The translations under genes were made by a program, and so were the position numbers. From Chromatiales bacterium (GTDB taxonomy: Bacteria; Pseudomonadota; Gammaproteobacteria; Steroidobacterales; GCA-2729495): a stretch of 64,000 nt of DNA. The notes under the pieces are model-generated. The model was given only the letters and a program-made list of their open reading frames with translations, was not told the DNA's origin and did no database searches. Within the stretch, counting starts at the first letter, position 1. Each line of letters begins with the position of its first letter. The stretch covers positions 2,203,253 through 2,267,252 of the forward strand of contig CP070671.1 of the NCBI GenBank assembly GCA_020351875.1, in the 5' to 3' direction. Positions 29,407-37,185 of this stretch are shown piece by piece.

Positions 29407-29450
29407 GCAGTAACGGACGAAACTTGTGCCCCCCACCCCGCCTGGCCCCA
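29372..29450. repeat. long hairpin element B overlapping a gene end
   Basis: The arms 29372-29402 and 29420-29450 pair over 31 bases with two mismatches. The loop reads CTAAGCAGTAACGGACG and, together with the flanking TTT and AAA, matches the reverse complement of the core in element A and in element C at 29.7 kb. The stop codon of the YceI-like gene (29404-29406) lies in the loop. The arm sequence is unlike that of A or C. Confidence 0.7.
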
Positions 29451-29454
29451 AGCC

Positions 29455-29640
29455 GGCGGTTCACCCGGCGTCCGTCCGATCATTGGGCGCTACTTTCTAC
29501 GTGGCGAACGGCCAAACTTCAGCCTCGCACCCTGTCTGTCCCCAGGTAGCCGGGTAATCCGGCGTCGTCCGACACTTGGGGCGCGGCTTTCTGCGCGGCG
29601 AACGGCCAAACTTCAGCCTCGCACCCTGTCCGTCCCGCGC
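29455..29640. repeat. two tandem degenerate copies of the hairpin family, 94-base period
   Basis: A block at 29503-29543 is repeated almost exactly at 29597-29636. The weaker similarity extends upstream of each block, giving a period of 94 bases. Each unit contains a degenerate form of the conserved core (AACGGCCAAACTT, compared with AACGGACGAAACTT) followed by an arm CAGCCTCGCACCCTGT plus CTGTCC/CCGTCC. That arm is close to the reverse complement of the arm of element A. The facing left arms are decayed. No gene lies in the 425 bases between the YceI-like stop and the adaptor gene; the whole tract is made of these repeats. Confidence 0.65.
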
Positions 29641-29681
29641 AGCTGGCTGACCCGGCGCCTTGTGAAGAGCGGGCAACGCCA

Positions 29682-29756
29682 GGGACGGGAAGGGTATCCG
29701 GCACAAATTTCGTCCGTTACTGCTTAGAAATTGGTGCCGGATACCCTTCCCGTCCC
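29682..29756. repeat. long hairpin element C
   Basis: The arms 29682-29704 and 29734-29756 are perfectly complementary over 23 bases, continued by AAATTT/AAATT. The loop core TTTCGTCCGTTACTGCTTAGAAA matches element B (in inverse orientation) almost exactly. Its arms differ from those of A and B. It lies about 70 bases upstream of the promoter-like box of the exporter operon. Confidence 0.7.
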
Positions 29757-29826
29757 GATGATTCCCACCGACCCCATCCGGGTCCGGCCCCGGAAGCTAC
29801 GTATCAGGTTGCGCGCCCCTGCCCGC

Positions 29827-29832
29827 TATACT
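29827..29832 (+). promoter_or_regulatory. candidate -10 box (TATACT) of the exporter operon
   Basis: TATACT lies 33 bases upstream of the TTG at 29865. If used, transcription would begin near 29839, after the most upstream in-frame start (29832), which supports the later start codon for the adaptor. No good -35 hexamer is evident. Confidence 0.35.
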
Positions 29833-29864
29833 TGCCCGCTGTTTATCCCGCCCGGATCCCCGGT

Positions 29865-30992
29865 TTGAACAAGAAACTCATCGTCGCATTGCTGGTGCTC
29901 GCTGCGGGTATCGCTGCCGCGGCCTGGTGGCTGCAACCGAAACCCGTCAAGGTAGCGGTGGTCGTCGCAGAACGCGGCGAGGTGCGGGCGACGGTGGCCA
30001 ATACCCGCGCCGGTACCGTGGACGCGTGCCGGCGGGCGGGACTGTCGCCGGCGCTCGGCGGGCAGATGGCCACGCTGAACGTCACGGAAGGCGATGCGGT
30101 CACAAAGGACCAGGTGCTCGTGGAGCTCTGGAACGAGGACCTGAAGGCGGAAGTGCTGCTTGCACAGCGGGATACCGTGGCAGCCCGGCGCCGGGCGGAC
30201 GAGGTCTGTGTGCGTTCCAAGGTTGCCGATCGCGAAGCGCAGCGGCTCACACGCCTGCTCGAACGGGGGCTCACCTCGGAAGAAGAAGCCGATCTCGCCG
30301 TCGGTGATGCCGAAGCGAAGGCTGCCGGTTGCAAAGCCGCACGGGAAACGGCCCAGGTGAGCCAGGCCCAGGTCGACGTGTCGAAGGCGCGACTGGAGCG
30401 CACGATTCTGCGCGCGCCCTTCGATGGTGTGGTGGCCGAGATCAACGGCGAGCTGGGTGAATTCGTGACCCCGTCACCGCTCGGCGTCGCGACCCCGCCG
30501 ACCATCGACCTGATTGATGACACTTGCCTGTACATCAGTGCCCCGATCGACGAAGTGGATGCGCCGGCCGTGCGCAAGGACCAGTTGGCCGTGGTCACCA
30601 TGGATGCCTTTGCTGACCAGGAATTTCCCGGCGTGGTGCGACGGGTGGCGCCCTACGTGCTCGACCAGGAGAAGCAGGCCCGTACCGTGGAGATCGAGGT
30701 GGAAATCACCGGCCGCGGCGACAGCAACCTGTTGCCGGGCTACAGCGCCGACGTCGAAGTGCTGTTGGAGACGCGCGATGATGTGCTGCGCATCCCGACC
30801 CAGGTGCTCATGGAAGGCGGCCGGGTGATGGTGCTGAACGCCAGCGGTGTGCTGGAAGTGCGTGAAGTGAGCCGTGGCCTGGCGAACTGGGAATTCACCG
30901 AGATTCTCGACGGTGTGAGCGAGGGTGAGAGGCTCGTTCTGTCGGTCGATCGCGAGGGTGTGGTCGAAGGTGCGGCGGCGAAGCCCGAGTAG
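29865..30992 (+). CDS. periplasmic adaptor (HlyD/MacA-like membrane fusion protein)
   Basis: The 375-residue protein begins with a membrane anchor (NKKLIVALLVLAAGIAAAAWW), then a biotinyl-lipoyl-like half (TLNVTEGDAVTKDQVLVEL), an alpha-helical hairpin (about residues 100-185), the second lipoyl half (TILRAPFDGVVAEINGELGE) and a beta-barrel domain (YSADVEVLLETRDDVLRIP). It links an inner-membrane exporter to the outer membrane. The next three genes encode a MacB-type ATPase and two permeases, so it is the MacA-like part of a tripartite pump. The start is TTG; the longer form from 29832 is less likely. Confidence 0.88.
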   Translation: MNKKLIVALLVLAAGIAAAAWWLQPKPVKVAVVVAERGEVRATVANTRAGTVDACRRAGLSPALGGQMATLNVTEGDAVTKDQVLVELWNEDLKAEVLLAQRDTVAARRRADEVCVRSKVADREAQRLTRLLERGLTSEEEADLAVGDAEAKAAGCKAARETAQVSQAQVDVSKARLERTILRAPFDGVVAEINGELGEFVTPSPLGVATPPTIDLIDDTCLYISAPIDEVDAPAVRKDQLAVVTMDAFADQEFPGVVRRVAPYVLDQEKQARTVEIEVEITGRGDSNLLPGYSADVEVLLETRDDVLRIPTQVLMEGGRVMVLNASGVLEVREVSRGLANWEFTEILDGVSEGERLVLSVDREGVVEGAAAKPE

Positions 30993-30995
30993 CAC

Positions 30996-31676
30996 GTGAT
31001 TCGTCTCGAAGACGTTTGTCGTTACTTCGACGTGGGCGATGAGGTGGTTCACGCGCTCGACCATGTGACAGTCGAAATACCCGACGGCGAGTACGTGTCC
31101 ATCATGGGCCCGTCCGGGTCCGGCAAGTCCACACTGCTGAACATCCTGGGCCTGCTCGACACGCCGTCCTCCGGCAGCTATTCGCTGGACGGTGTGAACA
31201 CGTCGACCATGGATGACGCTGAACTGGCGCACGTTCGGCAGCAGAAGATCGGCTTCGTATTTCAATCCTTTCACCTGGTGCCGCGCCTGAGCGCGCTGGA
31301 AAATGTCGAGCTGCCGATGGTGCTGGCCGGCGACCAGCCCACCGCGCGTCAGGAGCGGGGCATGGCGGCGCTGAATCGTGTCGGGCTCGGCCATCGGGAC
31401 GACCATCGCCCGAGCCAGTTGTCCGGCGGTGAGCGCCAGCGTGTGGCGATCGCGCGGGCCATCGTGATGCAGCCGACCCTGTTGCTCGCGGATGAGCCCA
31501 CCGGCAACCTCGACAGCGCGTCGGGCAAAGAAGTGGTGAAGATCATGGAGGATCTGAACCAGCAGGGCCTGACGCTGCTCGTGGTGACCCATGATCCGGC
31601 CATTGGCGAGCGGGCCCGTCGGCAGCTGAAGTTTCGCGACGGCCGGCTGGCCGAGGACTCGGCGCGCGTGGCATGA
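30996..31676 (+). CDS. ABC transporter ATP-binding protein (MacB/LolD type)
   Basis: The 226-residue ATPase has Walker A GPSGSGKST (about residues 39-47), the Q-loop in FVFQSFHLVPRLSALENVELP, signature LSGGERQRVAIARAIV, Walker B LLLADEPTGNLDS and the H-loop VVTHDP. Its type drives mechanotransmission permeases of the MacB/FtsX class. The start is GTG, three bases after the adaptor stop, and the end overlaps the first permease by four bases. Confidence 0.95.
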   Translation: MIRLEDVCRYFDVGDEVVHALDHVTVEIPDGEYVSIMGPSGSGKSTLLNILGLLDTPSSGSYSLDGVNTSTMDDAELAHVRQQKIGFVFQSFHLVPRLSALENVELPMVLAGDQPTARQERGMAALNRVGLGHRDDHRPSQLSGGERQRVAIARAIVMQPTLLLADEPTGNLDSASGKEVVKIMEDLNQQGLTLLVVTHDPAIGERARRQLKFRDGRLAEDSARVA

Positions 31677-32881
31677 GATTTCTCGACTGCAACCGGATGG
31701 CCGGCGCGTCACTGTGGCGCTACCCGGGCCGCACGTTCATGATGCTGCTGGCCACGGCGATCGGCGTCGCGGCGGTGCTGGTGCTGACCTCGCTCGGGGA
31801 GGCTGCACGCCGTTACGTCAGCGCCGAGTTCCAGTCCCTGGGTACGCACCTGGTCATCGTCGTGCCGGGCCGGTCGGAAACCAGTGGTGCCAACCCGGCC
31901 ATGATGGTGGCGGAAACGCCGCGCGACCTGACGCTGGACGATGCGCGCGCCATCCAGCGCAGTCCCAGCGTGCAGCGGCTGGCGCCGGTGGTCGTGGGCG
32001 CAGCGTCGGTGCAGCGTGGCGGGCTGGAGCGCGAAATCAGCATCCTGGGCACGACCGCGGAATTCCGCCCCATCCGCCAGTGGAAAATGGCGCTGGGCGA
32101 GTTCCTGCCGAACGTCGGCATGGACCGCGCGGCACCCGTCTGTGTGCTGGGCTACACGATTCGCGAGGAGCTGTTCGGCACAGACCCGCCGCTGGGGCAG
32201 TGGGTCCGTGTGGGTGACCGCCGCTGCCGCGTGAGCGGTGTCCTGGCGGAGCAGGGCACGTCCATCATGATCGACGTGGACGAAGTGGTGATGATTCCCG
32301 TCGTTGACGCGCAGGCCCTGTTCGACTCGCCGGGACTGTTCCGGATCGTCATCCAGGCCACGAGTCGCGAAGCCATGCCGCTGGCCCAGCGCGACGCGAA
32401 GCGCATCATCAGGGAGCGACATTACGGGGAAGAAGACGTGACCGTGATCACGCAGGACTCGGTGCTCGCGACCTTCGACAAGATTTTCGGCAACCTGACC
32501 CGGGCCCTGGCCGGGATCGCTTCCGTGAGCCTGGTCGTTGCCGGCGTGCTGATCATGAACGTGATGCTGGTGGCAGTGAGTCAACGCACGGCCGAGGTGG
32601 GGCTGTTGAAAGCGCTGGGCGCGACGCGGCGGCAGATCATCGCGCTGTTCCTGACCGAGGCACTGTTCCTGGCCGCCCTGGGCGGTGTCGTGGGTCTCGG
32701 CGTTGGCTACGGGGCAGTGGCCGGCATGCGCGCGTTCTATGACACGCTGGACTTCGTGCCGCCGGTCTGGGCGGCGGCCGGCGCGTTGGTCGTCGCGATC
32801 GCCTGCGGGGCTTTTTTCGGGATTCTGCCGGCTCGTCGGGCCGCTGATCTCGATCCCATCCAGGCTCTGACGGGACGCTGA
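31673..32881 (+). CDS. ABC exporter permease 1 (MacB/FtsX family)
   Basis: The 402-residue protein has the MacB-type layout: a first membrane helix (MMLLATAIGVAAVLVLTSLG), a large periplasmic domain (about residues 45-270, starting SAEFQSLGTHLVIVVPG), and three C-terminal helices with the conserved RTAEVGLLKALGATRRQI and LPARRAADLDPIQAL segments. It would form a dimer with the second permease and be driven by the upstream ATPase. Its 3' end is partly duplicated 50 bases downstream. Confidence 0.92.
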   Translation: MRFLDCNRMAGASLWRYPGRTFMMLLATAIGVAAVLVLTSLGEAARRYVSAEFQSLGTHLVIVVPGRSETSGANPAMMVAETPRDLTLDDARAIQRSPSVQRLAPVVVGAASVQRGGLEREISILGTTAEFRPIRQWKMALGEFLPNVGMDRAAPVCVLGYTIREELFGTDPPLGQWVRVGDRRCRVSGVLAEQGTSIMIDVDEVVMIPVVDAQALFDSPGLFRIVIQATSREAMPLAQRDAKRIIRERHYGEEDVTVITQDSVLATFDKIFGNLTRALAGIASVSLVVAGVLIMNVMLVAVSQRTAEVGLLKALGATRRQIIALFLTEALFLAALGGVVGLGVGYGAVAGMRAFYDTLDFVPPVWAAAGALVVAIACGAFFGILPARRAADLDPIQALTGR

Positions 32882-32932
32882 CGATGAGTACCCGTGATCT
32901 TCTCCCCATCCAGGCTCTGACGGGACGCTGAC
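32845..32932 (+). repeat. 50-base-period tandem duplication at permease junction
   Basis: The last 28 coding and stop bases of permease 1 (32855-32882) recur identically at 32905-32932, and the preceding TGATCT (32845, 32895) also repeats. The second copy closes a 15-codon frame at 32884-32931 (MSTRDLLPIQALTGR). Its start resembles the beginning of permease 2 (VQTRDLL) and its end is that of permease 1. Confidence 0.75.
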
Positions 32933-32933
32933 A

Positions 32934-34133
32934 GTGCAGACCAGGGACCTGTTGCGCTTCACGGCCGTGTCAGCCCTGTCGCACCGGCTGCGCAGCGCGC
33001 TCACGGCCCTGGGCATCGGCATTGGCGTGACGGCCGTCGTGCTGCTGACGTCCATCGGCGAAGGTCTGCACGAGTTCATGATCGCCGAGTTCACCCAGTT
33101 CGGAACCAATATCGTGGCGATCAACCCCGGCGTGCAGGAGACCTTCGGCGCGTCGGCGGCCGTGCTGAATACCGAGCGGCCGTTGAGCATCGACGACGCG
33201 GAGGCCTTACGGCGCGTGCCCCAGGTGCTGGGGACGATTCCTGCGGTGCAGGGCAACGCGTCGGTGGAAGGCAATGGGCGCGAGCGGCGCGTGATCATCA
33301 GCGGCGTGGGTCCAGACATGCCGGAGATATTCCGCTTCAAGGTAGCGCTGGGGGAGTTCCTGCCCGACGATGACCCCCGTGCGCCGCGCGCCTTCGCCGT
33401 GCTCGGCAGCAAGGTGAGAGATGAACTCTACGGCGACCTGAACCCCCTCGGCGAACGGATTCGTATCGGTGGCGATCGTTACCGGGTCATAGGGGTGATG
33501 GAATCGAAGGGGACCATCCTCGGCATGGACCTCGACGATGCGGTCTACATTCCGGCAGCCCGGGGCCTGGAGATCTTCAATCGCGAAAGCCTGATGGAAA
33601 TCGACGTGCTTTATGCAGAGGGCGCGTCGGTGGAAGAGGTCAAGGAAGGTATACGACGGGTGCTGCTGGCCCGGCACGGCGGGGAAGATTTCACGATCAC
33701 CACGCAGCAGCAAATGCTCGACGTGCTGGGTTCGGTGCTGAACGTGGTCACTTTCGCCGTCGGCGCGCTGGGCAGCATTTCCCTGCTGGTGGGCGGCGTC
33801 GGCATCTTCACCATCATGACCATTGCGGTGCGCGAGCGGACTTTCGAGATCGGCCTGCTGCGGGCGCTGGGTGCGCTGCGCGGCCAGGTGCGCGCGATAT
33901 TCATCGGTGAATCGATACTGCTGGCGGGTATCGGGGGGCTCACCGGGCTGCTGCTGGGCCTGCTGGTCGTCGAGAGCCTGAAGTTGCTGTTTCCCGCGAT
34001 GCCGGCCTCGTACTCGGTTCCCTACGCAATCGCGGCTGAATCCCTGGCCCTGGTCATCGGCCTGATCGCAGGCGTGTGGCCGGCGCAGCGCGCCGCGCGC
34101 ATGGATCCGGTCGACGCGCTGCGGGCGGAATGA
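32934..34133 (+). CDS. ABC exporter permease 2 (MacB/FtsX family)
   Basis: The 399-residue paralogue of permease 1 has the same order: N-terminal helix (LTALGIGIGVTAVVLLTSIG), periplasmic domain opening with EFTQFGTNIVAINPG, then VRERTFEIGLLRALGALRGQVRAIF and the terminal WPAQRAARMDPVDALRAE. Two different permeases with a single ATPase suggest a heterodimeric exporter. The start is GTG at 32934, just after the tandem duplication; whether the duplicated segment affects its translation is unclear. The cargo is unknown. Confidence 0.92.
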   Translation: MQTRDLLRFTAVSALSHRLRSALTALGIGIGVTAVVLLTSIGEGLHEFMIAEFTQFGTNIVAINPGVQETFGASAAVLNTERPLSIDDAEALRRVPQVLGTIPAVQGNASVEGNGRERRVIISGVGPDMPEIFRFKVALGEFLPDDDPRAPRAFAVLGSKVRDELYGDLNPLGERIRIGGDRYRVIGVMESKGTILGMDLDDAVYIPAARGLEIFNRESLMEIDVLYAEGASVEEVKEGIRRVLLARHGGEDFTITTQQQMLDVLGSVLNVVTFAVGALGSISLLVGGVGIFTIMTIAVRERTFEIGLLRALGALRGQVRAIFIGESILLAGIGGLTGLLLGLLVVESLKLLFPAMPASYSVPYAIAAESLALVIGLIAGVWPAQRAARMDPVDALRAE

Positions 34134-34151
34134 ACCGCACGGCGGGCCCGC

Positions 34152-34592
34152 TCAGGGGGCCGCCGAGATGGCCTCGCGGGCCAGCGCGATGATCTCCGGA
34201 TGATCGAACGCGAGTTCCGGCAGTTCGTCCAGGGCAAACCACCGGGCGTCGGCGGCATCGTCGCCGCTGCGTACTTTGGCACCCGGGTCATCGGCGTAGC
34301 CTATGAAGACCACCGTAATCACGCGCTCGCGCGGATCCCGGCCCGGGCGGCCGAAGGTCTGCAGCTGGCGGAGCGGGCCGGACTGCAGTCCCGTTTCTTC
34401 CATCAGTTCTCGCCGCGCCGCCGGCTCCAGGTCTTCGTCGATATTCACAAAGCCGCCCGGCAGCGCCCAGCGCCCGGCGTGAGGCTCCTTCCCGCGCCGG
34501 ATCAGGAGCAGCTCCAGTTGGCCGCCGCGGTTGCGGAACAGCGCCACGTCGGCCGCGACCGCGGGATGAGGATGTTCGTAGGTGTACGGCAC
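34152..34592 (-). CDS. NUDIX hydrolase
   Basis: The 146-residue protein has an intact NUDIX box, GGFVNIDEDLEPAARRELMEETGL (split as GGFVNIDEDLEPAARREL then MEETGL; about residues 46-69), with the metal-binding REL.EE glutamates. The GRWALPGGF lead-in and ADARWFALDELPELAFDH end suggest the ADP-ribose pyrophosphatase-like subgroup. The substrate cannot be told. The start is GTG at 34592, eight bases after the stop of a 26-residue remnant of another gene, whose ribosome site may feed it. It converges with the exporter operon. Confidence 0.9.
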   Translation of the reverse strand: MPYTYEHPHPAVAADVALFRNRGGQLELLLIRRGKEPHAGRWALPGGFVNIDEDLEPAARRELMEETGLQSGPLRQLQTFGRPGRDPRERVITVVFIGYADDPGAKVRSGDDAADARWFALDELPELAFDHPEIIALAREAISAAP

Positions 34593-34600
34593 GCGTCGCG

Positions 34601-34681
34601 TCAGCTTGCCGCCCGCACCCTGATCGGGGCGTCGTCCAGCTCGTCGCTGCCGGCCATCGGGTACCAGAAATTGATCAGCAT
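34601..34681 (-). pseudogene. truncated start of a Rieske-type oxygenase gene
   Basis: A 26-codon frame (MLINFWYPMAGSDELDDAP, then IRVRAAS and stop) begins at ATG 34681 with a good GAGGA ribosome site nine bases upstream. From memory, the MLINFWYPMA...L.D.P.RVRA pattern is that of the N-termini of Rieske [2Fe-2S] aromatic-ring or related oxygenases, which would continue with the Fe-S domain. Here it stops, and the NUDIX gene begins eight bases later. It looks like the head of a lost gene or a leader peptide. The 165 bases beyond it hold nothing recognisable apart from the promoter-like pair at 34810-34840. Confidence 0.45.
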
Positions 34682-34809
34682 GCCGGGTCCTCGTCGTGGC
34701 CTGAGCCTAGGAGGGTGGTTCACCCGGACACAAGATTTGCCGCCCGCCGCACCCGCCCAGCGGGCGAGAGACTGGCGGCTATTCGCGCTGAACGGGCCTG
34801 ATTCACGGG

Positions 34810-34840
34810 TTGCCAGCACGCTGCGACGCCGGGTTAGGAT
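34810..34840 (+). promoter_or_regulatory. candidate promoter, possibly giving a leaderless mRNA
   Basis: TTGCCA (34810-34815) and TAGGAT (34835-34840) are 19 bases apart. The ATG of the glycosylase gene is only six bases after the -10-like box, and no ribosome site precedes it, so the transcript may start at or near the start codon. Confidence 0.35.
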
Positions 34841-34846
34841 CCTCGC

Positions 34847-35515
34847 ATGGAGCCGTTCAACCGGATTTATGAACGTGCGGTCGCACGCAAGGGTGAAGAA
34901 ACGCTGCTCGGCTGGCTGCCAAAACCCCGCAGTGACCTCGGCCTGAAACGCCTGTCTGGTGCAAAGTACCTGTCGGAGATGAGCCGGGCGGTGTTTCGCT
35001 CGGGCTTCGTGTGGAAAATCGTCGACTACAAGTGGCCGACGATGGCAGAGGCGCTGCACGGTTTCGATCCGGTCGCCTGCGCGTTCCAGCCCGACGAGGC
35101 CATCGAGGCCCTGCTGGGTGACGAGCGCGTGATTCGGCACCTGAAGAAACTGCGCAGCGTGCGCGAGAATGCGATGTTTGTCCTGGAAGTCGAGCGCCAG
35201 CAAAAGAGTTTTGGCAAGTACCTGGCCGACTGGCCGGTGGACGACATCATCGGGCTGCACGCCGACCTGAAAAAACGGGGCTCGCGACTGGGCGGGCGCA
35301 CCGGGCAGTTCTTCCTGCGCGGTGTTGGCAAAGACACCTTTTGCCTGACGCGCGACGTGGTGGGCGCACTGATCCGCCAGAAAGTCGTGGACCGGAACCC
35401 GACGGCCAAGCGCGATCTCGCCGCGGTGCAGGCAGCCTTCAACGAATGGCGGGAACAAAGCGGGCGGCCGCTTTGTGAAATCTCGCGCATCCTGTCCTGC
35501 TCGATCGACGGTTAG
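34847..35515 (+). CDS. DNA-3-methyladenine glycosylase I-like protein
   Basis: The 222-residue protein is related to the Tag family (HhH-GPD superfamily): FRSGFVWKIVDYKWPTMAEAL, a GFDP segment, then DERVIRHLKKLRSVRENA, as in many proteobacterial Tag-like proteins. These excise 3-methyladenine from DNA. The classical N-terminal zinc-binding YHDEEWG region of E. coli Tag is not seen, so it belongs to a divergent branch and its substrate range is uncertain. It converges with the regulator gene, overlapping by four bases. Confidence 0.8.
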   Translation: MEPFNRIYERAVARKGEETLLGWLPKPRSDLGLKRLSGAKYLSEMSRAVFRSGFVWKIVDYKWPTMAEALHGFDPVACAFQPDEAIEALLGDERVIRHLKKLRSVRENAMFVLEVERQQKSFGKYLADWPVDDIIGLHADLKKRGSRLGGRTGQFFLRGVGKDTFCLTRDVVGALIRQKVVDRNPTAKRDLAAVQAAFNEWREQSGRPLCEISRILSCSIDG

Positions 35516-37071
35516 CTGTCTGCCTCCAGGATTTCGCGGCGGATGCCGGCCAGGTCGGTGGTCCGGCGCATCAGGGGCAGTCGCTCGCAGGGCCCCGGCC
35601 GGGGGCAGCTCGTGCTGCGCGGGCAAATCACGCGGGCCGGCTTGTCCAGCGCGTCGGCCACCCAGCCGATATTCAGCACGCGCCCGGTGCGCTCGATGGC
35701 CCGCACCGCGCTGCGTGGTGGTTTCGCTTCGCCCTTCTTCGTTGCGCAGGACTCGGCGATCGCGCTGACGATGTCGTCCGCGTCGAAGCCCTGTGAATCC
35801 AGCGCGGGCGCGAGGTCGACGCCGACGGACAGCACGTGCGGGTTACCGGCCATGTCCCGGGTCCGCATTGAATAACAACAGTAGAGCAGGCTGCGATCAC
35901 CGTCGCGCAGAATCGACAGCTGCGACGAAGGTTTTTGCGCATGCGGGCGATGGAGCATCGCAAACACGGCCCAGTGCGGACAGGGGTCCGTGACCATGGT
36001 CATGTTGCCCCAGGGCAACGGGATGCCGTTGCCCCGGTACACGGCCCGCAGGTAGCCCGGCGGATAGGCGTCAAAATAGTGCCAGTAGCGGTAGGGCGAC
36101 ACCGATGTCATGCGGCGCATCACCACGGCCGGCGTCAGTTCGAGCTTTTCGCCTGCCGCGACCTGGTGGCTCTCGCGCATCAGGAACCGGCGGAACGGCT
36201 GCTTCGGGCACAACAGCGCACCGGCAAAGAAACTGCATTCGAAATCGCGCCACGCGAACAGCACGTCCTGGGTATTCATGCCGCCGGACACGGGCTGGCT
36301 CACGTCGGCGATGCCGCCGATATGGCCCCCCGATGCGTGCGCGGAGCGCTGGCCGTCGCCGCCGTGCAGGACCTTGTGGCCGAGGTGGGCTGCGAGGTCG
36401 TACTTCAGGCGCGCCGGCTGCTCCTGCATTCGCAGGTTCACGTAGACGCGTCCGGGCGGTTCGAAGAACGAGCGCACGACGGTCTTTACCGCCCGGTCTT
36501 CGTCGCGCACGCGCTCCGGTGGCCGGTCGAACCAGTGAATTTCCAGCCCGTGCCGTTTGCACAGCCGCAGCAGGTCGTCGACGCCCATCGGAAACCGCCG
36601 GTCACCGGCTTCTTCCGCCGAGCGCTCCAGGTCCGGGAAATGGTTGCGGTGCTTTTCCTGGTAGGAGCGAATCAGCAGGTGCGCGAACTGCCGGCCGGTG
36701 GTGCCGGTTTGTGACAGCAGCTCGGGAATCGCCGCCTCGAGCTGGTCTTTCGTGAACAGGAAGCCCGGTTCCAGCGGCACGCGCGCCGCGCCGCCGGCCG
36801 GCTCCGGGCCCGACGCGGGCATCGCTTCCGTGTTCTCGTCCAGGAACCACTGCGGGTCCTTCTGAAACACCGCCGCGAGCAGCTCCAGCACGTCAGCAGA
36901 CGGGGTGCGCTTGCCGGTTTCGATCATGCTGAGGTAGGACACGGACGGCGCATCGTCGGCATTCAGCTGGATGCAGCGAGAGGATACGTCCTGCAGCGTC
37001 AGGCCGTTGGCCTTGCGCAGGCTGCGGAATTTGGGGCCGAGGAAATGGCTCTTGCGGATCAGATTCGACAT
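35512..37071 (-). CDS. XRE-family regulator of the glyoxylate shunt (DUF3612-type)
   Basis: The 519-residue protein has an N-terminal XRE helix-turn-helix (FRSLRKANGLTLQDVSSRC, SVSYLSMIETGKRTPSADVL, about residues 15-75) and a long C-terminal region with a degenerate IrrE-like part (KYDLAAHLGHKVLHGGDGQ) and Cys-rich CPRSTSCPRPGPC near the end. This resembles large DUF3612/short-chain fatty-acyl regulators often found beside aceB/aceA. Here it is divergent from aceB with 114 bases between them, so it probably controls the shunt, sensing an acyl-CoA or related metabolite. Direction of control is unknown. Confidence 0.82.
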   Translation of the reverse strand: MSNLIRKSHFLGPKFRSLRKANGLTLQDVSSRCIQLNADDAPSVSYLSMIETGKRTPSADVLELLAAVFQKDPQWFLDENTEAMPASGPEPAGGAARVPLEPGFLFTKDQLEAAIPELLSQTGTTGRQFAHLLIRSYQEKHRNHFPDLERSAEEAGDRRFPMGVDDLLRLCKRHGLEIHWFDRPPERVRDEDRAVKTVVRSFFEPPGRVYVNLRMQEQPARLKYDLAAHLGHKVLHGGDGQRSAHASGGHIGGIADVSQPVSGGMNTQDVLFAWRDFECSFFAGALLCPKQPFRRFLMRESHQVAAGEKLELTPAVVMRRMTSVSPYRYWHYFDAYPPGYLRAVYRGNGIPLPWGNMTMVTDPCPHWAVFAMLHRPHAQKPSSQLSILRDGDRSLLYCCYSMRTRDMAGNPHVLSVGVDLAPALDSQGFDADDIVSAIAESCATKKGEAKPPRSAVRAIERTGRVLNIGWVADALDKPARVICPRSTSCPRPGPCERLPLMRRTTDLAGIRREILEADS

Positions 37072-37086
37072 AAGGGGTAAGTAAAA

Positions 37087-37099
37087 TTCACAATGTGAA
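37087..37099. promoter_or_regulatory. candidate operator palindrome in the aceB/regulator spacer
   Basis: The perfect 13-base palindrome TTCACAATGTGAA lies 16 bases from the regulator start codon, in an A/T-rich divergent spacer (37072-37185). Its place and symmetry suit a dimeric XRE-type regulator acting on its own promoter and on aceB. Confidence 0.5.
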
Positions 37100-37185
37100 A
37101 TTTCGCTTGTTTAATTTTTAATAGTAGTCGATCTAGTCTGTGAACACTACTGAGTAAAGCCGCCCCGACACGCGAGAAGAGCGCC

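Noticed and set aside
29497-29706. Two small minus-strand frames in the hairpin cluster
   Set aside because: They repeat the same peptide because they come from the tandem units; no sign of real coding.
36661-36675. GTAGGAGCG sequence like the REP at 3187
   Set aside because: It lies inside the regulator coding sequence and is not followed by a hairpin, so it is chance.
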